The notes below the pieces were generated by a model. It made no database searches. It saw only the letters and a list, made by a program, of their open reading frames with translations, and had not been told where the DNA came from. A program made the position numbers and the translations under genes. Shown here one piece after another: positions 26,894 through 35,629 of a DNA stretch of 51,860 nucleotides. The stretch's first letter is position 1; each line of letters opens with the position of its first letter. Source of the stretch: an uncultured Verrucomicrobia subdivision 3 bacterium (GTDB taxonomy: Bacteria; Verrucomicrobiota; Verrucomicrobiia; Limisphaerales; UBA11358); NCBI GenBank assembly GCA_903895255.1, contig CAITTG010000111.1, positions 1 to 51,860 of the forward strand, in the 5' to 3' direction.

Positions 26894-28243
26894 ATGACAT
26901 TCCCTCGTCCCGCTCAATGGTCCTTTGGCGCCGCCACGTTGCTGCTGCTCCTGCTCGGCACCGCCCCGCTGCCCGCCGCGCCCCAATACGAACCCAAACC
27001 CGCCGACCCCTATTTCGACAAGTTCAATCCCATCAAGGCCCCGGAGCCCGGACCGCTGTTGTTGCAGCCCAACGACCGGCTGGTGATCATCGGCGATTCC
27101 ATCACTGAACAGCGCCGGTATTCGCGGCTCATTGAGGATTACGTCACCGCTTGCGTGCCGGAGTTGCACATCACCGTCCGCCAGCTCGGCTGGAGCGGCG
27201 AGACCGCCGAGGGCTTTCGCAAGCGCATGGCCTCCGACTGCCTGCGGTTTCATCCCACCATCGCCACCATCAACTACGGCATGAACGATTCCAAATACCG
27301 CCCCTTTGACCTCGCCAACGGCGAATGGTACCGCGAAAACTACGCCGCGATTGTGGATGCCCTGAAAGCCAGCGGCGCCCGCGTCGTGGTCGGCTCCCCC
27401 GGCTGCGTCGGCAAAATGGCCACCTGGACCCATTCCAAGAGCACCACGAAGGACGAGCATAATCTGAACCTCTGCACGCTCCGCGACATTGATGTGGAAC
27501 TGGCCGCGTCGGAGCAGGCGCCCTTCGCCGACGTCTTCTGGAACCTCTACAAAGCCGGCTTCACCGCCCAAAAATACGCCACCCCCGATCATCCCTACGA
27601 ACTTTGCGGCCACGACGGCGTGCATCCCAACTGGTCCGGCCACCTGGTGATGGCCTACAGCTACCTCCGCGCCATGGGCCTGGACCCCAATGTGGGCACC
27701 CTTCGCGTGGACCTGGCGGCGAACACCGCCACGGCCACCAGCGGCCATGACATCAGCAGCTTTGCAGACGGCACGGTGACCGTGGTCAGCCACAAATATC
27801 CGTTCTGCGCCGACGGCGATCCCACGAGCGACCAGACCCTCCGCTCCGGTGCCACGCTGGTGCCCTTCTTCCATGACCTCAGCCAGTTCAACCTGGTCGT
27901 CACCCATGCGCCCGGCACCAACTACCAGGTCATCTGGAGCGGCGGCACGAACAGCTACACCCACACCTACACCGCCATGCAACTCGCCGCCGGCGTGAAT
28001 CTGGCGGAGGATTACGTGACCAATCCCTTCTCGGAGGCCTTCGCGAAAGTGGATGCCGCCGTGGCGAAAAAGCAGTTGTTCGAGACCAAGCAAATCAAAA
28101 ACATCTTCCACGGTCCCGCCGGCAAGGCGGACATCAACCAAGCCGTGGCCGATACCGAGGCCGAGCGCGCTCCCCTCGAGGCGGCGGTCCTTGGCGCCGT
28201 GGTGCCCGTTACCCACACCATCCGCCTGGTGCCGGTGGACTGA
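26894..28243 (+). CDS. Secreted SGNH/GDSL-family hydrolase
   Basis: 449 aa from the ATG at 26894, giving a signal peptide (SFGAATLLLLLLGTAPLPAA); a start at 26810 would put 28 extra residues in front. The four SGNH blocks are present: Ser in VIIGDSITEQRRYSRLI, Gly in LGWSGETAEGFRKRM, Asn in TINYGMNDSKYRP, and the Asp/His pair in GHDGVHPNWSGHLVM. This makes it an esterase or acetylhydrolase-like enzyme of the periplasm or outside. The C-terminal about 180 residues look like an added beta domain plus a helical end that I do not recognise. The substrate cannot be read; carbohydrate deacetylation is one option. No co-directional neighbour is close. Confidence 0.85.
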   Translation: MTFPRPAQWSFGAATLLLLLLGTAPLPAAPQYEPKPADPYFDKFNPIKAPEPGPLLLQPNDRLVIIGDSITEQRRYSRLIEDYVTACVPELHITVRQLGWSGETAEGFRKRMASDCLRFHPTIATINYGMNDSKYRPFDLANGEWYRENYAAIVDALKASGARVVVGSPGCVGKMATWTHSKSTTKDEHNLNLCTLRDIDVELAASEQAPFADVFWNLYKAGFTAQKYATPDHPYELCGHDGVHPNWSGHLVMAYSYLRAMGLDPNVGTLRVDLAANTATATSGHDISSFADGTVTVVSHKYPFCADGDPTSDQTLRSGATLVPFFHDLSQFNLVVTHAPGTNYQVIWSGGTNSYTHTYTAMQLAAGVNLAEDYVTNPFSEAFAKVDAAVAKKQLFETKQIKNIFHGPAGKADINQAVADTEAERAPLEAAVLGAVVPVTHTIRLVPVD

Positions 28244-28383
28244 GTGGTTCGGTGCCGGTGGCGGGGTGGCGGGGGACTAATTCGCCTCATCCAACCCCAT
28301 ACCCCGGAATGTGCCCGTCTCAGGCGCAGAACCCACCTAATTAATCCTTGGTTTTTAAAGCCAGCGAACGACCTCGGCCGGCA

Positions 28384-28470
28384 GTCGCGGAGCGACTTTT
28401 CGATGGTAGCCGTGCGGCTTCACCCCACGGAATAATCGTCTAATCGAGGATTTGCGTCGCGTCGCGACGC
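28384..28470. repeat. REP-like intergenic element with hairpins
   Basis: GTCGC-GGA-GCGAC (28384-28396) is followed by CCGTG ... CACGG (28410-28430) and a 12-bp perfect palindrome, GCGTCGCGACGC (28459-28470). The order of a TCGC/GCGA hairpin and a CCGTG...CACGG hairpin resembles repeats I have seen scattered in several environmental phyla. It fills the 290-bp gap between converging genes and might also help end transcription. Confidence 0.5.
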
Positions 28471-28534
28471 CTGATCTTTCAGACACCTTGATCTTGTAGG
28501 AAATGACGTGAGGAGTTTCTAAACGAATCCCCGC

Positions 28535-29506
28535 TCAATCCGGATACCCCGTCGGGTGCTTCACATGCCAGTCCCAAGCGGTTTTCACAATATCCTCCAG
28601 CTTGGGAAACTGCGGCTTCCAGCCCAGCTCGTTGATCGCCTTGGCGGCCGAGGCCACCAACCGGGGCGGATCGCCCGGACGGCGCGGTTTTTCCACCGTC
28701 GGGATTTTCTTGCCCGTGATCTTTTCGCACGCCTCAATCACCTGCCGCACCGAGTAACCATCGCCGTTGCCGAGGTTGTAAAAGCCCGACTTGCCCGGTT
28801 GCAGGCCCAAAATGTGCGCCTGCGCCAGATCGCGAATATGAATGTAATCCCGGATGCAGGTGCCATCCGGCGTGGGATAATCCGTCCCATAAATCTCGCA
28901 ATGCGGTTTCTGGCCCAGGGCCACCATCAGCACGTTGGGAATAATGTGCGTCTCAATGCGGTGATGCTCCCCATACTGCGCGCTCGCCCCGGCCGCGTTG
29001 AAATAACGAAAGGCGATGAAATCCAGCTTGTAAATCTCGTGATACCAGATCAACACCTTTTCAAACATGAGTTTGGCCTCGCCATAGGGATTGATCGGCC
29101 GCTGCGGCAAATCCTCCGTCATCGGCACCCGGTCCGGCGGACCATACGTGGCACAGGTGGAGCTAAACACAAACTTCTTCACCCCGCATTCCACCGCGGC
29201 ATCCGCCAGCTTGAGGGCGTTCACCAGGTTGTTGTGGAAATACTTCTTGGGATTGGTCATGGACTCGCCCACCAGCGCGTTCGCCGCGAAATGCAGGATG
29301 GCATCCGGCCCGGTGGTTTTGACCGCGTTCAGAATATTGCCCTCCTCCTCGGGCTTGGCGAAAATAAATGTGGCCCGCGGATCCACCGCCGAGCGATGCC
29401 CCTCCGTGAGATTGTCATAAACTGTGACCGAATGCCCTGCGTTGAGCAGTTCCTCCGTGCAGACGGAACCAATGTACCCCGCACCTCCAGTTACAAATAC
29501 GTTCAT
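28535..29506 (-). CDS. galE: UDP-glucose 4-epimerase
   Basis: 323 aa from the ATG at 29506 (MNVFVTGGAGYIGS); the frame extends to 29632 but the NAD-binding Rossmann start fixes the N-terminus. It interconverts UDP-glucose and UDP-galactose using tightly bound NAD. It shows GGAGYIGS, the active-site serine in FSSTCATYG, the YxxxK pair in NPYGEAKLMFEK, RYFNAAGA, and the substrate stretch DGTCIRDYIHIRDLAQAHI. Length is typical of the family. It probably feeds envelope polysaccharide or galactose metabolism. It is divergent from moxR across a 559-bp gap. Specificity for UDP-GlcNAc as well cannot be excluded. Confidence 0.93.
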   Translation of the reverse strand: MNVFVTGGAGYIGSVCTEELLNAGHSVTVYDNLTEGHRSAVDPRATFIFAKPEEEGNILNAVKTTGPDAILHFAANALVGESMTNPKKYFHNNLVNALKLADAAVECGVKKFVFSSTCATYGPPDRVPMTEDLPQRPINPYGEAKLMFEKVLIWYHEIYKLDFIAFRYFNAAGASAQYGEHHRIETHIIPNVLMVALGQKPHCEIYGTDYPTPDGTCIRDYIHIRDLAQAHILGLQPGKSGFYNLGNGDGYSVRQVIEACEKITGKKIPTVEKPRRPGDPPRLVASAAKAINELGWKPQFPKLEDIVKTAWDWHVKHPTGYPD

Positions 29507-30065
29507 AAATTTAATATGCCGGGAAGACCGCGCCGTGAAAAGTTCAAAAAACGGGACACGCCTTTTGGGCGCGAGTCGGCACTGGCGCCCAGCGTCGCCA
29601 TTAACCCTCCACCTCGGCCTGTCCCTGGTCATCTGCCGCTAGTGGAACTTCCTCAAACCACTCCCTCCATGCTTGAACCGTGGCTTTTAAAAAATAAATA
29701 ATTTTTGGACCCTGGACAGCGGATGTCCAGGGTCCCCCGCTAAACTTGCCTCCGATGATAGTGGCCATGCCATCATTTCGCCGCCGCCCGGTCAAAAACC
29801 TGCCGGATCATCACCCGCTGGCCCCATGCGGTTCCCGGACTCTGGAAAACGACCGTTTGCCTTTTTCCAGCCTTTTTAAAGGCAATTCTCGACTATTCCA
29901 GCGTATGCGGTGAACAATTTTTCAAACTCCCGGTCCAAATCTTGAAGTTTCGCGAAGTATCCCGTGCCCCGCCCGCCCGAAAAACCGCCAAATCACGACC
30001 AGGCTGCTGCGAATTCCACACGCGGGGCTTGAGCCGGACGGGGTTCCGCATTAAATTCACCCGAC
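29507..30065. other. Gene-free stretch between divergent galE and moxR
   Basis: Likely holds both promoters. The only striking element is a perfect 12-bp hairpin at 29707-29735. The short open frames here have no recognisable content. The Bat operon promoter is probably in the last 150 bases, but no boxes are convincing. Confidence 0.5.
29707..29735. other. Perfect 12-bp hairpin in the galE-moxR gap
   Basis: GGACCCTGGACA (29707-29718) and TGTCCAGGGTCC (29724-29735) with a 5-nt loop. Five T lie on its left side in plus-strand reading, so on neither strand does a T-run follow the 3' arm directly. It could still stop transcription, act as a protein site or be a small repeat. Confidence 0.6.
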
Positions 30066-31046
30066 ATGAGCAACACTTTAGACGAACAAGTCCAGGCGGC
30101 ATTTTCCTGGATCAAGGCTTTGCGCAGCGAGATCGGCCAGGTCATCGTGGGTCAGGAACAATTGGTGGACCGCCTGCTGGTCGGCCTTCTCGCCAATGGC
30201 CACGTTTTGCTCGAAGGCGTTCCCGGCCTGGCCAAAACCATGTCCGTCCGCTCGCTCGCCGCCGCCATTGATGCCACCTTCCATCGCATCCAGTTCACCC
30301 CCGACCTCCTCCCGGCGGACATTGTCGGCACCCTGATTTACAGCCCGCAGGACGGCAAGTACCACGCCACCCGCGGTCCCGTCTTCGCCAATCTGCTGCT
30401 CGCCGATGAAATCAACCGCGCCCCCGCCAAGGTGCAGTCCGCCCTGCTCGAAGCCATGCAGGAACGCCAGGTCACCTTGGGCGGCGAAACCCTCAAACTG
30501 CCCTCGCCGTTTCTCGTGCTGGCCACCGAAAACCCCATTGACCAGGAAGGCACCTATCCGCTCCCCGAGGCGCAGGTGGACCGGTTCATGTTCAAGGTGC
30601 TGCTGGATTACCCGTCCTTCGCCGAGGAACGCAAAATTCTCGACCGCATGGCCTTCACCACCTCGGAAATCCACATCAAACCGGTCGTGACCCTGGAGGA
30701 AATCCTGCGCACCCGCAAAATCGTAGATCAAATCCATGTGGACGACAAAGTGCGTGATTACATCGTGCATGTGGTCTTCGCCACCCGCCAGCCCGAGCAA
30801 TACAAACTTCAGCTCAAACACTTCATCCAGTACGGCGCCTCGCCGCGCGCCACAATCTATCTTACCCTCGCCGCCAAGGCGTGGGCCTTGCTGCAAGGCC
30901 GCTCCTACGTCACGCCCGAGGATGTGAAGAGCATCGGTCCGGATGTGCTGCGCCACCGTATCATCCTCACCTACGAGGCCGAAGCCCAGGCGGTGACAAC
31001 CGACAGCATCATTCAAAAGATTTTCCACGCCGTGGTGGTACCGTAA
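30066..31046 (+). CDS. MoxR-family AAA+ ATPase
   Basis: 326 aa. A chaperone-like AAA+ protein that in this operon type is thought to act on the von Willebrand A proteins encoded downstream. The Walker A region is LLEGVPGLAKTMSVRSLA, Walker B is LLADEINRAPAKVQSALLEA, sensor 1 is VLATENPIDQEGTYPLPEAQ, and the C-terminal helical lid has YGASPRATIYL. It begins an eight-gene run; the DUF58 gene starts 33 bp later. MoxR-DUF58-Bat clusters are linked to oxidative or envelope stress tolerance in some Bacteroides, but the mechanism is unsettled. Confidence 0.93.
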   Translation: MSNTLDEQVQAAFSWIKALRSEIGQVIVGQEQLVDRLLVGLLANGHVLLEGVPGLAKTMSVRSLAAAIDATFHRIQFTPDLLPADIVGTLIYSPQDGKYHATRGPVFANLLLADEINRAPAKVQSALLEAMQERQVTLGGETLKLPSPFLVLATENPIDQEGTYPLPEAQVDRFMFKVLLDYPSFAEERKILDRMAFTTSEIHIKPVVTLEEILRTRKIVDQIHVDDKVRDYIVHVVFATRQPEQYKLQLKHFIQYGASPRATIYLTLAAKAWALLQGRSYVTPEDVKSIGPDVLRHRIILTYEAEAQAVTTDSIIQKIFHAVVVP

Positions 31047-31079
31047 GCCGCCGCCCGCCGCATCCGTTTTCTCCAACCC

Positions 31080-31997
31080 ATGACCCTCAGTGAAATCCTG
31101 GCCTCGGTCCGACGCGTGGAAGCGCGCACGAACCGGCTCGTGAATGACATGATGGTCGGGGCCTACCTCAGCCGGTTCAAAGGGCGGGGGATGGACTTCG
31201 AGGAATTGCGCGAATACATGCCCGGCGATGACGTCCGCAGTATTGACTGGAACGTCACCAACCGCATGGGCCGGCCCTTCGTCAAGCGCTACCGCGAGGA
31301 ACGAGAGCTATGTGTCCTGCTCGCGGTGGATGTTTCCGCCTCGTCCGCCTTCGGTTCCCTGCGGCGGACCAAGCGGGAATTCGCGGTGGAAATCGCCGCG
31401 ACCCTAGCCGTCTCCGCCGCCCGGAGCAGTGACAAGGTGGCGTTGCTGCTCTTCTCCGATCAGGTCGAATTGTACATTCCTCCCCGCAAGGGCCGCCGCC
31501 ATATTCTGCGCATTGTCCGCGAAATGCTGACCTTCGAGCCGAAGCACCCGGGCACGGATATTCCGGCGGCGATGACCTTTCTCAATCACGTGCTCCGCCG
31601 CCGGGCCATTGTGTTTTTGCTGACGGATTTTCTCCATAGTTTCGGCGCCCCGGCCCTGCGCCGGCAGCCGGTGCGGGATGTGATTCAGGAACTGGGCCTG
31701 ACCAACGCGCATCACGATCTGGTGTGTCTGCATCTCCATGATCCCCGCGAGCGCGAGCTGCCCGGCGCCGGTTTGCTGACCGTGGAGGATGCCGAGACCG
31801 GCGAACTGCTGGAGCTCGATTCCGGCCGGGCTTCCGTGCGGGCCAAATTCGCCAGCGCCAACGAGCAACGCCTGGGGGAATTGGACCGCGCCTTCAATCG
31901 CGCGGGGGTGGACACGCTCAGCTTCAGCACCGCGGACGATTTCGCACCGGTCTTGCAACACTTTTTTGAGACCCGCCGGGGCAGGAGGCGCGGATGA
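31080..31997 (+). CDS. DUF58 domain protein
   Basis: 305 aa. The DUF58 signature is plain: GAYLSRFKGRGMDFEELREY, MPGDDVRSIDWNVTNRMGRP and FVKRYREERELCVLLAVDVS. The second half has a vWA-like fold with DVSASSAFGS in place of a full metal site. It normally partners MoxR. It is the second gene of the Bat operon and its stop overlaps the next start by 4 nt. Soluble and cytoplasmic by appearance. Confidence 0.92.
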   Translation: MTLSEILASVRRVEARTNRLVNDMMVGAYLSRFKGRGMDFEELREYMPGDDVRSIDWNVTNRMGRPFVKRYREERELCVLLAVDVSASSAFGSLRRTKREFAVEIAATLAVSAARSSDKVALLLFSDQVELYIPPRKGRRHILRIVREMLTFEPKHPGTDIPAAMTFLNHVLRRRAIVFLLTDFLHSFGAPALRRQPVRDVIQELGLTNAHHDLVCLHLHDPRERELPGAGLLTVEDAETGELLELDSGRASVRAKFASANEQRLGELDRAFNRAGVDTLSFSTADDFAPVLQHFFETRRGRRRG

Positions 31998-32620
31998 CCC
32001 GGCGGCATCACCTGCGGATGTTTCGGCGGTTGGGAACCACCGCCATTTTGCTCGCGGCCCGGGTCCAGGCCCAGGACGATACGAACGAAATCCCGCAAAT
32101 CAAACCGCCGCATGCGGCCTTGCCCCCCACCTATTGGGAGCTTCACGGCACCATCATCATGATGGCCGGAGTTGTTTTTCTCGCGCTCGTGGGTTTCGTG
32201 ATCTGGGCGCTGACGCGACCCAGGCCACCCGTGGTGATTCCGCCCGCGGTTGCAGCCCGCGAAGCTCTCGCCGCCCTGCCGGCCCTGGCGTCCGAGGGCG
32301 AGCGGTTAAGCCGGGTTTCGCAAATCGTGCGCCATTACGTCCAGCAGGCGTTTGACCTGCCCCGGGTCGAGCTAAACACCACGGAATTCTGCCAGGTGGT
32401 GGCGGCGCATCCTGCCCTTGGACCGGAGTTGGCGGCGGCGCTGGCGGCATTTTTGCAGGACAGCGACCGGCGTAAATTTTCACCCGCGCCCGCCCCGGCC
32501 AATGCCGTAGATGCCGTAAATGCCGTCACCCGCGCGCTGGGGTTGATCGAACAAGGCGAGACCCGCCGCGAGCATCTGCGCGTGCAGACGGTCGCGGCCA
32601 ACCGGAAACCCGCGGCATGA
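31994..32620 (+). CDS. DUF4381-like membrane protein of the Bat operon
   Basis: 208 aa. An N-terminal hydrophobic part with a possible signal peptide, then PPTYWELHGTIIMMAGVVFL and a membrane helix (about 52-74). The cytoplasmic part (about 90-170) has VSQIVRHYVQQAFDLPRVEL and TTEFCQVVAAHP, matching the DUF4381 pattern seen between DUF58 and BatA genes. Its start overlaps the DUF58 stop by 4 nt (ATGA), and its own stop overlaps batA in the same way. The function is unknown; it probably helps assemble the Bat membrane complex. Confidence 0.75.
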   Translation: MTRRHHLRMFRRLGTTAILLAARVQAQDDTNEIPQIKPPHAALPPTYWELHGTIIMMAGVVFLALVGFVIWALTRPRPPVVIPPAVAAREALAALPALASEGERLSRVSQIVRHYVQQAFDLPRVELNTTEFCQVVAAHPALGPELAAALAAFLQDSDRRKFSPAPAPANAVDAVNAVTRALGLIEQGETRREHLRVQTVAANRKPAA

Positions 32621-33657
32621 GCGGCAATTTCCAATTCCAATATCCCTGGCTGCTGGCTCTGCTGGCCCTGTTGCCGCTGTATGCCATCCTGTGCGGTCGG
32701 GCCGGCCGGCCGGCGGCCTTGCGGTTTTCCAGCGCCGATGTCGCCCGCGCGGCGGGAGCCGTCGCGCGCTCGGCCCCCGGCCGCTGGTTGCTCTTTCTGC
32801 GGTTGCTCATCGTCGCCCTGGGCATCATTGCCCTGGCCGGGCCACGCTTCGCCGATGAGCACACGGAGTCCAGCACCACCGGGGTGGACATCATGCTCTG
32901 CCTGGATTTATCCTGGTCCATGGAGGCGCAGGACATGGCCGGCCCGGGCGAACGCCTCTCCCGCTTTGACATTGCCCGGGAGACCCTCGAGGATTTTATC
33001 GGCCGGCGGCCCAACGACCGGTTGGGGTTGATCGCCTTTTCTGCGGTGCCCTACGTGGTCAGTCCGCTCACCCTCAATCATGAATGGCTCATTCAAAATC
33101 TGGACCGCCTCTACGTGGGCTTGATTCGCGACCTGGGCACGGCCATCGGCGATGCCGCTGCTGCGGCCGCCAAACGGTTGAGCACCGTCAAAAATGCCAA
33201 GAGCCGCATCATCATTCTGTTGACCGACGGCGACAACAACGCCGGCTCCATTGATCCCGTCCCCGCCGCGCAACTGGCGGCCGCTTTGGGTGCCAAGGTC
33301 TATACCATTGGTATTGGCATTGAGAAACCGTGCTGGCTGCCCCAGTTTAATCCCGCCAACGGCAAGCTTGTCCTCGACGCGCAGGGCGATCTCATTCCCG
33401 CGATGATGCTGCAACCGGCCAACTACACCGTGCTGGGCAAAATGTCCGCCCTCTCTCATGCCAAATTTTACCGGGCCACCAACCGGGCCGAGTTGCACAG
33501 CATTTACGCGGACATTGACCGGCTGGAAAAAACCGAGGTGAAACTCCGGCGTTATTCGATTTATACGCCCTTGTTTCAATGGCCCTTATTGGCCGCCCTG
33601 GTGCTGCTGGCCTTGGAACAAATTCTGCTCCACACCCGTTTTCGTCGCGTGCCATGA
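32617..33657 (+). CDS. batA: BatA-like von Willebrand A membrane protein
   Basis: 346 aa. Two N-terminal membrane helices (about 10-25 and 58-76) and one at the C-terminus (about 318-338, LFQWPLLAALVLLALEQILL) hold a periplasmic vWA domain. The metal-ion-dependent adhesion site is intact: DLSWSMEAQD, the Thr in LGTAIGDA and the Asp in ILLTDGDNN. It is translationally coupled to both neighbours (4-nt overlaps). BatA and BatB are thought to form a complex acted on by MoxR. The symbol follows operon position, since BatA and BatB are similar. Confidence 0.88.
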   Translation: MSGNFQFQYPWLLALLALLPLYAILCGRAGRPAALRFSSADVARAAGAVARSAPGRWLLFLRLLIVALGIIALAGPRFADEHTESSTTGVDIMLCLDLSWSMEAQDMAGPGERLSRFDIARETLEDFIGRRPNDRLGLIAFSAVPYVVSPLTLNHEWLIQNLDRLYVGLIRDLGTAIGDAAAAAAKRLSTVKNAKSRIIILLTDGDNNAGSIDPVPAAQLAAALGAKVYTIGIGIEKPCWLPQFNPANGKLVLDAQGDLIPAMMLQPANYTVLGKMSALSHAKFYRATNRAELHSIYADIDRLEKTEVKLRRYSIYTPLFQWPLLAALVLLALEQILLHTRFRRVP

Positions 33658-34682
33658 TGACCTTCACCCATCTGCATTTTGCCGAACCCCGCTGGCTGTG
33701 GCTGGCAGTGTTCGGCCCGTTGCTGTTGCTGCTGTTGCAACGGTACTCGGCGCGCGCCCGGCAGGCGCAACTGGCGCGGGTGGCCTCAGCCCATTTTCTT
33801 GGCGAATTGACCCGTTCGCACAGTCCCGTGCGCCGCGTGGTGAAGGAGATCATCCTCCTGTTCGTGGTGGCGGCCATGGGGCTGGCGCTGGCGCGCCCCC
33901 AGTGGGGCGAGCATCCGCTGGTCGAGCAGCAACTGGCGGGTGAGGACATCATGTTTGTGCTGGATTGCTCCAAAAGCATGTGGTCCACCGACGTGGCCCC
34001 CAACCGCTTTGAGCGCGCCCGCCTGGCATTGCTGGATTTTGTCCGTCATCGGTGCGGCGGCCGGGTCGGGTTGGTGGCGTTCAGCGGAGGCGCTTTTCTC
34101 CAGTGCCCGCTGACCTTTGACTACGGCGTGTTTGCCGATGCGCTCATGGATGTGGATGACCAGACCATTTCCGTCCCGGGCACGGACATTGGCCTGGCCT
34201 TGGCCGAGTCGGTCAAGACCATGGACCAGAATAGCCGCCACAAGGTCGTGGTTTTACTGACCGATGGCGAGGATCTGGAACGCGGCGGGGTGGACACCGC
34301 CGTGAAACTCGCCAAGGCCGGCGTGGTGATTTATACCATTGGCGTGGGCACACCCGCCGGGTCGGAAATCCCGGTGGTCAACGCCCAGGGGCAGGGCGAG
34401 CTGGTCCGCGACAAGGACGGCGCGGTGGTGCGCAGCCGCCTCGATGAAACGACGCTGCGGGACATTGCGCGGGCGACGGGGGGGAATTATTTTCCTCTCG
34501 GGCCGCTCGGCGAAGGGCTGGCCCGGGTGCGGATCGCTGTCAACGAGATGACCGCCCGCTCCGATGCCGCGCATGCCAATAAACTGGGCGTGGACCGGTT
34601 CCATTTCCCCCTCGCGCTGGCATTAACCGGGCTCGTGGTGGAATCGCTGCTGACCACCCGGCGGCGAAAGGCTAAATTGTGA
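33654..34682 (+). CDS. batB: BatB-like von Willebrand A membrane protein
   Basis: 342 aa from the ATG at 33654, which overlaps the batA stop (ATGA); the frame opens earlier, but inside batA. The layout is like batA: helices near residues 12-28 and 60-78, a vWA domain with DCSKSMWSTD, TDIGLALAESV and VLLTDGEDLERGG, and a last helix near 320-335. The protein differs from BatA enough not to be a recent duplicate. It ends in a basic RRRKAKL tail. It is coupled to the TPR gene behind it by GTGA. Confidence 0.88.
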   Translation: MMTFTHLHFAEPRWLWLAVFGPLLLLLLQRYSARARQAQLARVASAHFLGELTRSHSPVRRVVKEIILLFVVAAMGLALARPQWGEHPLVEQQLAGEDIMFVLDCSKSMWSTDVAPNRFERARLALLDFVRHRCGGRVGLVAFSGGAFLQCPLTFDYGVFADALMDVDDQTISVPGTDIGLALAESVKTMDQNSRHKVVVLLTDGEDLERGGVDTAVKLAKAGVVIYTIGVGTPAGSEIPVVNAQGQGELVRDKDGAVVRSRLDETTLRDIARATGGNYFPLGPLGEGLARVRIAVNEMTARSDAAHANKLGVDRFHFPLALALTGLVVESLLTTRRRKAKL

Positions 34683-35629
34683 CCATGTTGAAACCGTTTA
34701 ACCATGACTGTCACAGGGCGGCGTTAGGCTGGATCGCCTGGCTCTGCGTTCTGGGCGCCGCGGCGTTGCGGGCGGAAACCTCCGCCCCGCTGCCCGCCGG
34801 CGATTCCCCCCGGGATTGGTACAACGCCGGCACCGCCCAATTACACGCCGGGAAACTGCCCGAGGCCGAGGAATTGTTGCAAAACTCCGTGGCCAGTCAG
34901 GTGGCGGCGCTGCAGCCCCTGGCCTTGTATAATCTGGGCTGTGTGCGGGTGGCCCAGGGGGTGGATTTGTTAAAAAAGAGCAAGGATGCCACCGGGCGTT
35001 CTGACCCGGCGCATGTGGCCACCCTCACCCAACTGGCTGGCGAGGCCAGCCGGCGGATTGACGAGGCCATGGCGAGCGAGAACGAACAGAAAATGGTGGC
35101 GGCTTATTTGCTGGGCGGCGGCGTTCGCCGGGAGATCAACGCCGCCACCAAGGCGGTCCGCCAGGCCCTGGAATCCAAAAAGGATATTCTGGCCAAGTGG
35201 CAGCGGGCGGCGGCGGATTTTCGCAGCGCGGCAGAATTGCAGGCGGTCGACACCAACGCCACCTATAACGCCGCCGCCACCGAGCGGGCCATTGCCGCGC
35301 TGATTGACAAGCTGAACCAATTGCAGCAAGCCGGCCTGAAGATGAATGGGGCGGGCAAACAACTCGGGGAAAAAATGAAGCAATTGCGCGGCACGATGCC
35401 GATGCCGAACATGCCGCCGGGTGTGCCGGGCGATGATGATGACCAGGAACTGCCGGGCTTGCAACCCGGCGAGCAGGAGGGCGCGGGCAAATCCGGCGAG
35501 GAAATGAAAATCTCGCCTGAGCAGGCGGAACAATTGCTGGCTGGCTTCAAATTAAGTGGGGAGCATCGATTGCCGCTGGGTGATGACGGTACGGCCAAAC
35601 CCAAGGATCGCAAGGGCAAAGACTGGTGA
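34679..35629 (+). CDS. batC: BatC-like TPR protein
   Basis: 316 aa starting at GTG 34679 (overlap with the batB stop); an ATG two codons on at 34685 is an alternative. The signal peptide is IAWLCVLGAAALRAE. One or two TPR-like repeats are visible in WYNAGTAQLHAGKLPEAEEL and ALYNLGCVRVAQG. A long helical middle part (about 110-245) follows. The end is Pro/Met/Gly-rich and acidic (GVPGDDDDQELPG), then ISPEQAEQLLAGFKL and a charged tail. The last segment is typical of BatC-type proteins of these operons. Predicted periplasmic adaptor for the vWA proteins. Confidence 0.8.
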   Translation: MTMLKPFNHDCHRAALGWIAWLCVLGAAALRAETSAPLPAGDSPRDWYNAGTAQLHAGKLPEAEELLQNSVASQVAALQPLALYNLGCVRVAQGVDLLKKSKDATGRSDPAHVATLTQLAGEASRRIDEAMASENEQKMVAAYLLGGGVRREINAATKAVRQALESKKDILAKWQRAAADFRSAAELQAVDTNATYNAAATERAIAALIDKLNQLQQAGLKMNGAGKQLGEKMKQLRGTMPMPNMPPGVPGDDDDQELPGLQPGEQEGAGKSGEEMKISPEQAEQLLAGFKLSGEHRLPLGDDGTAKPKDRKGKDW

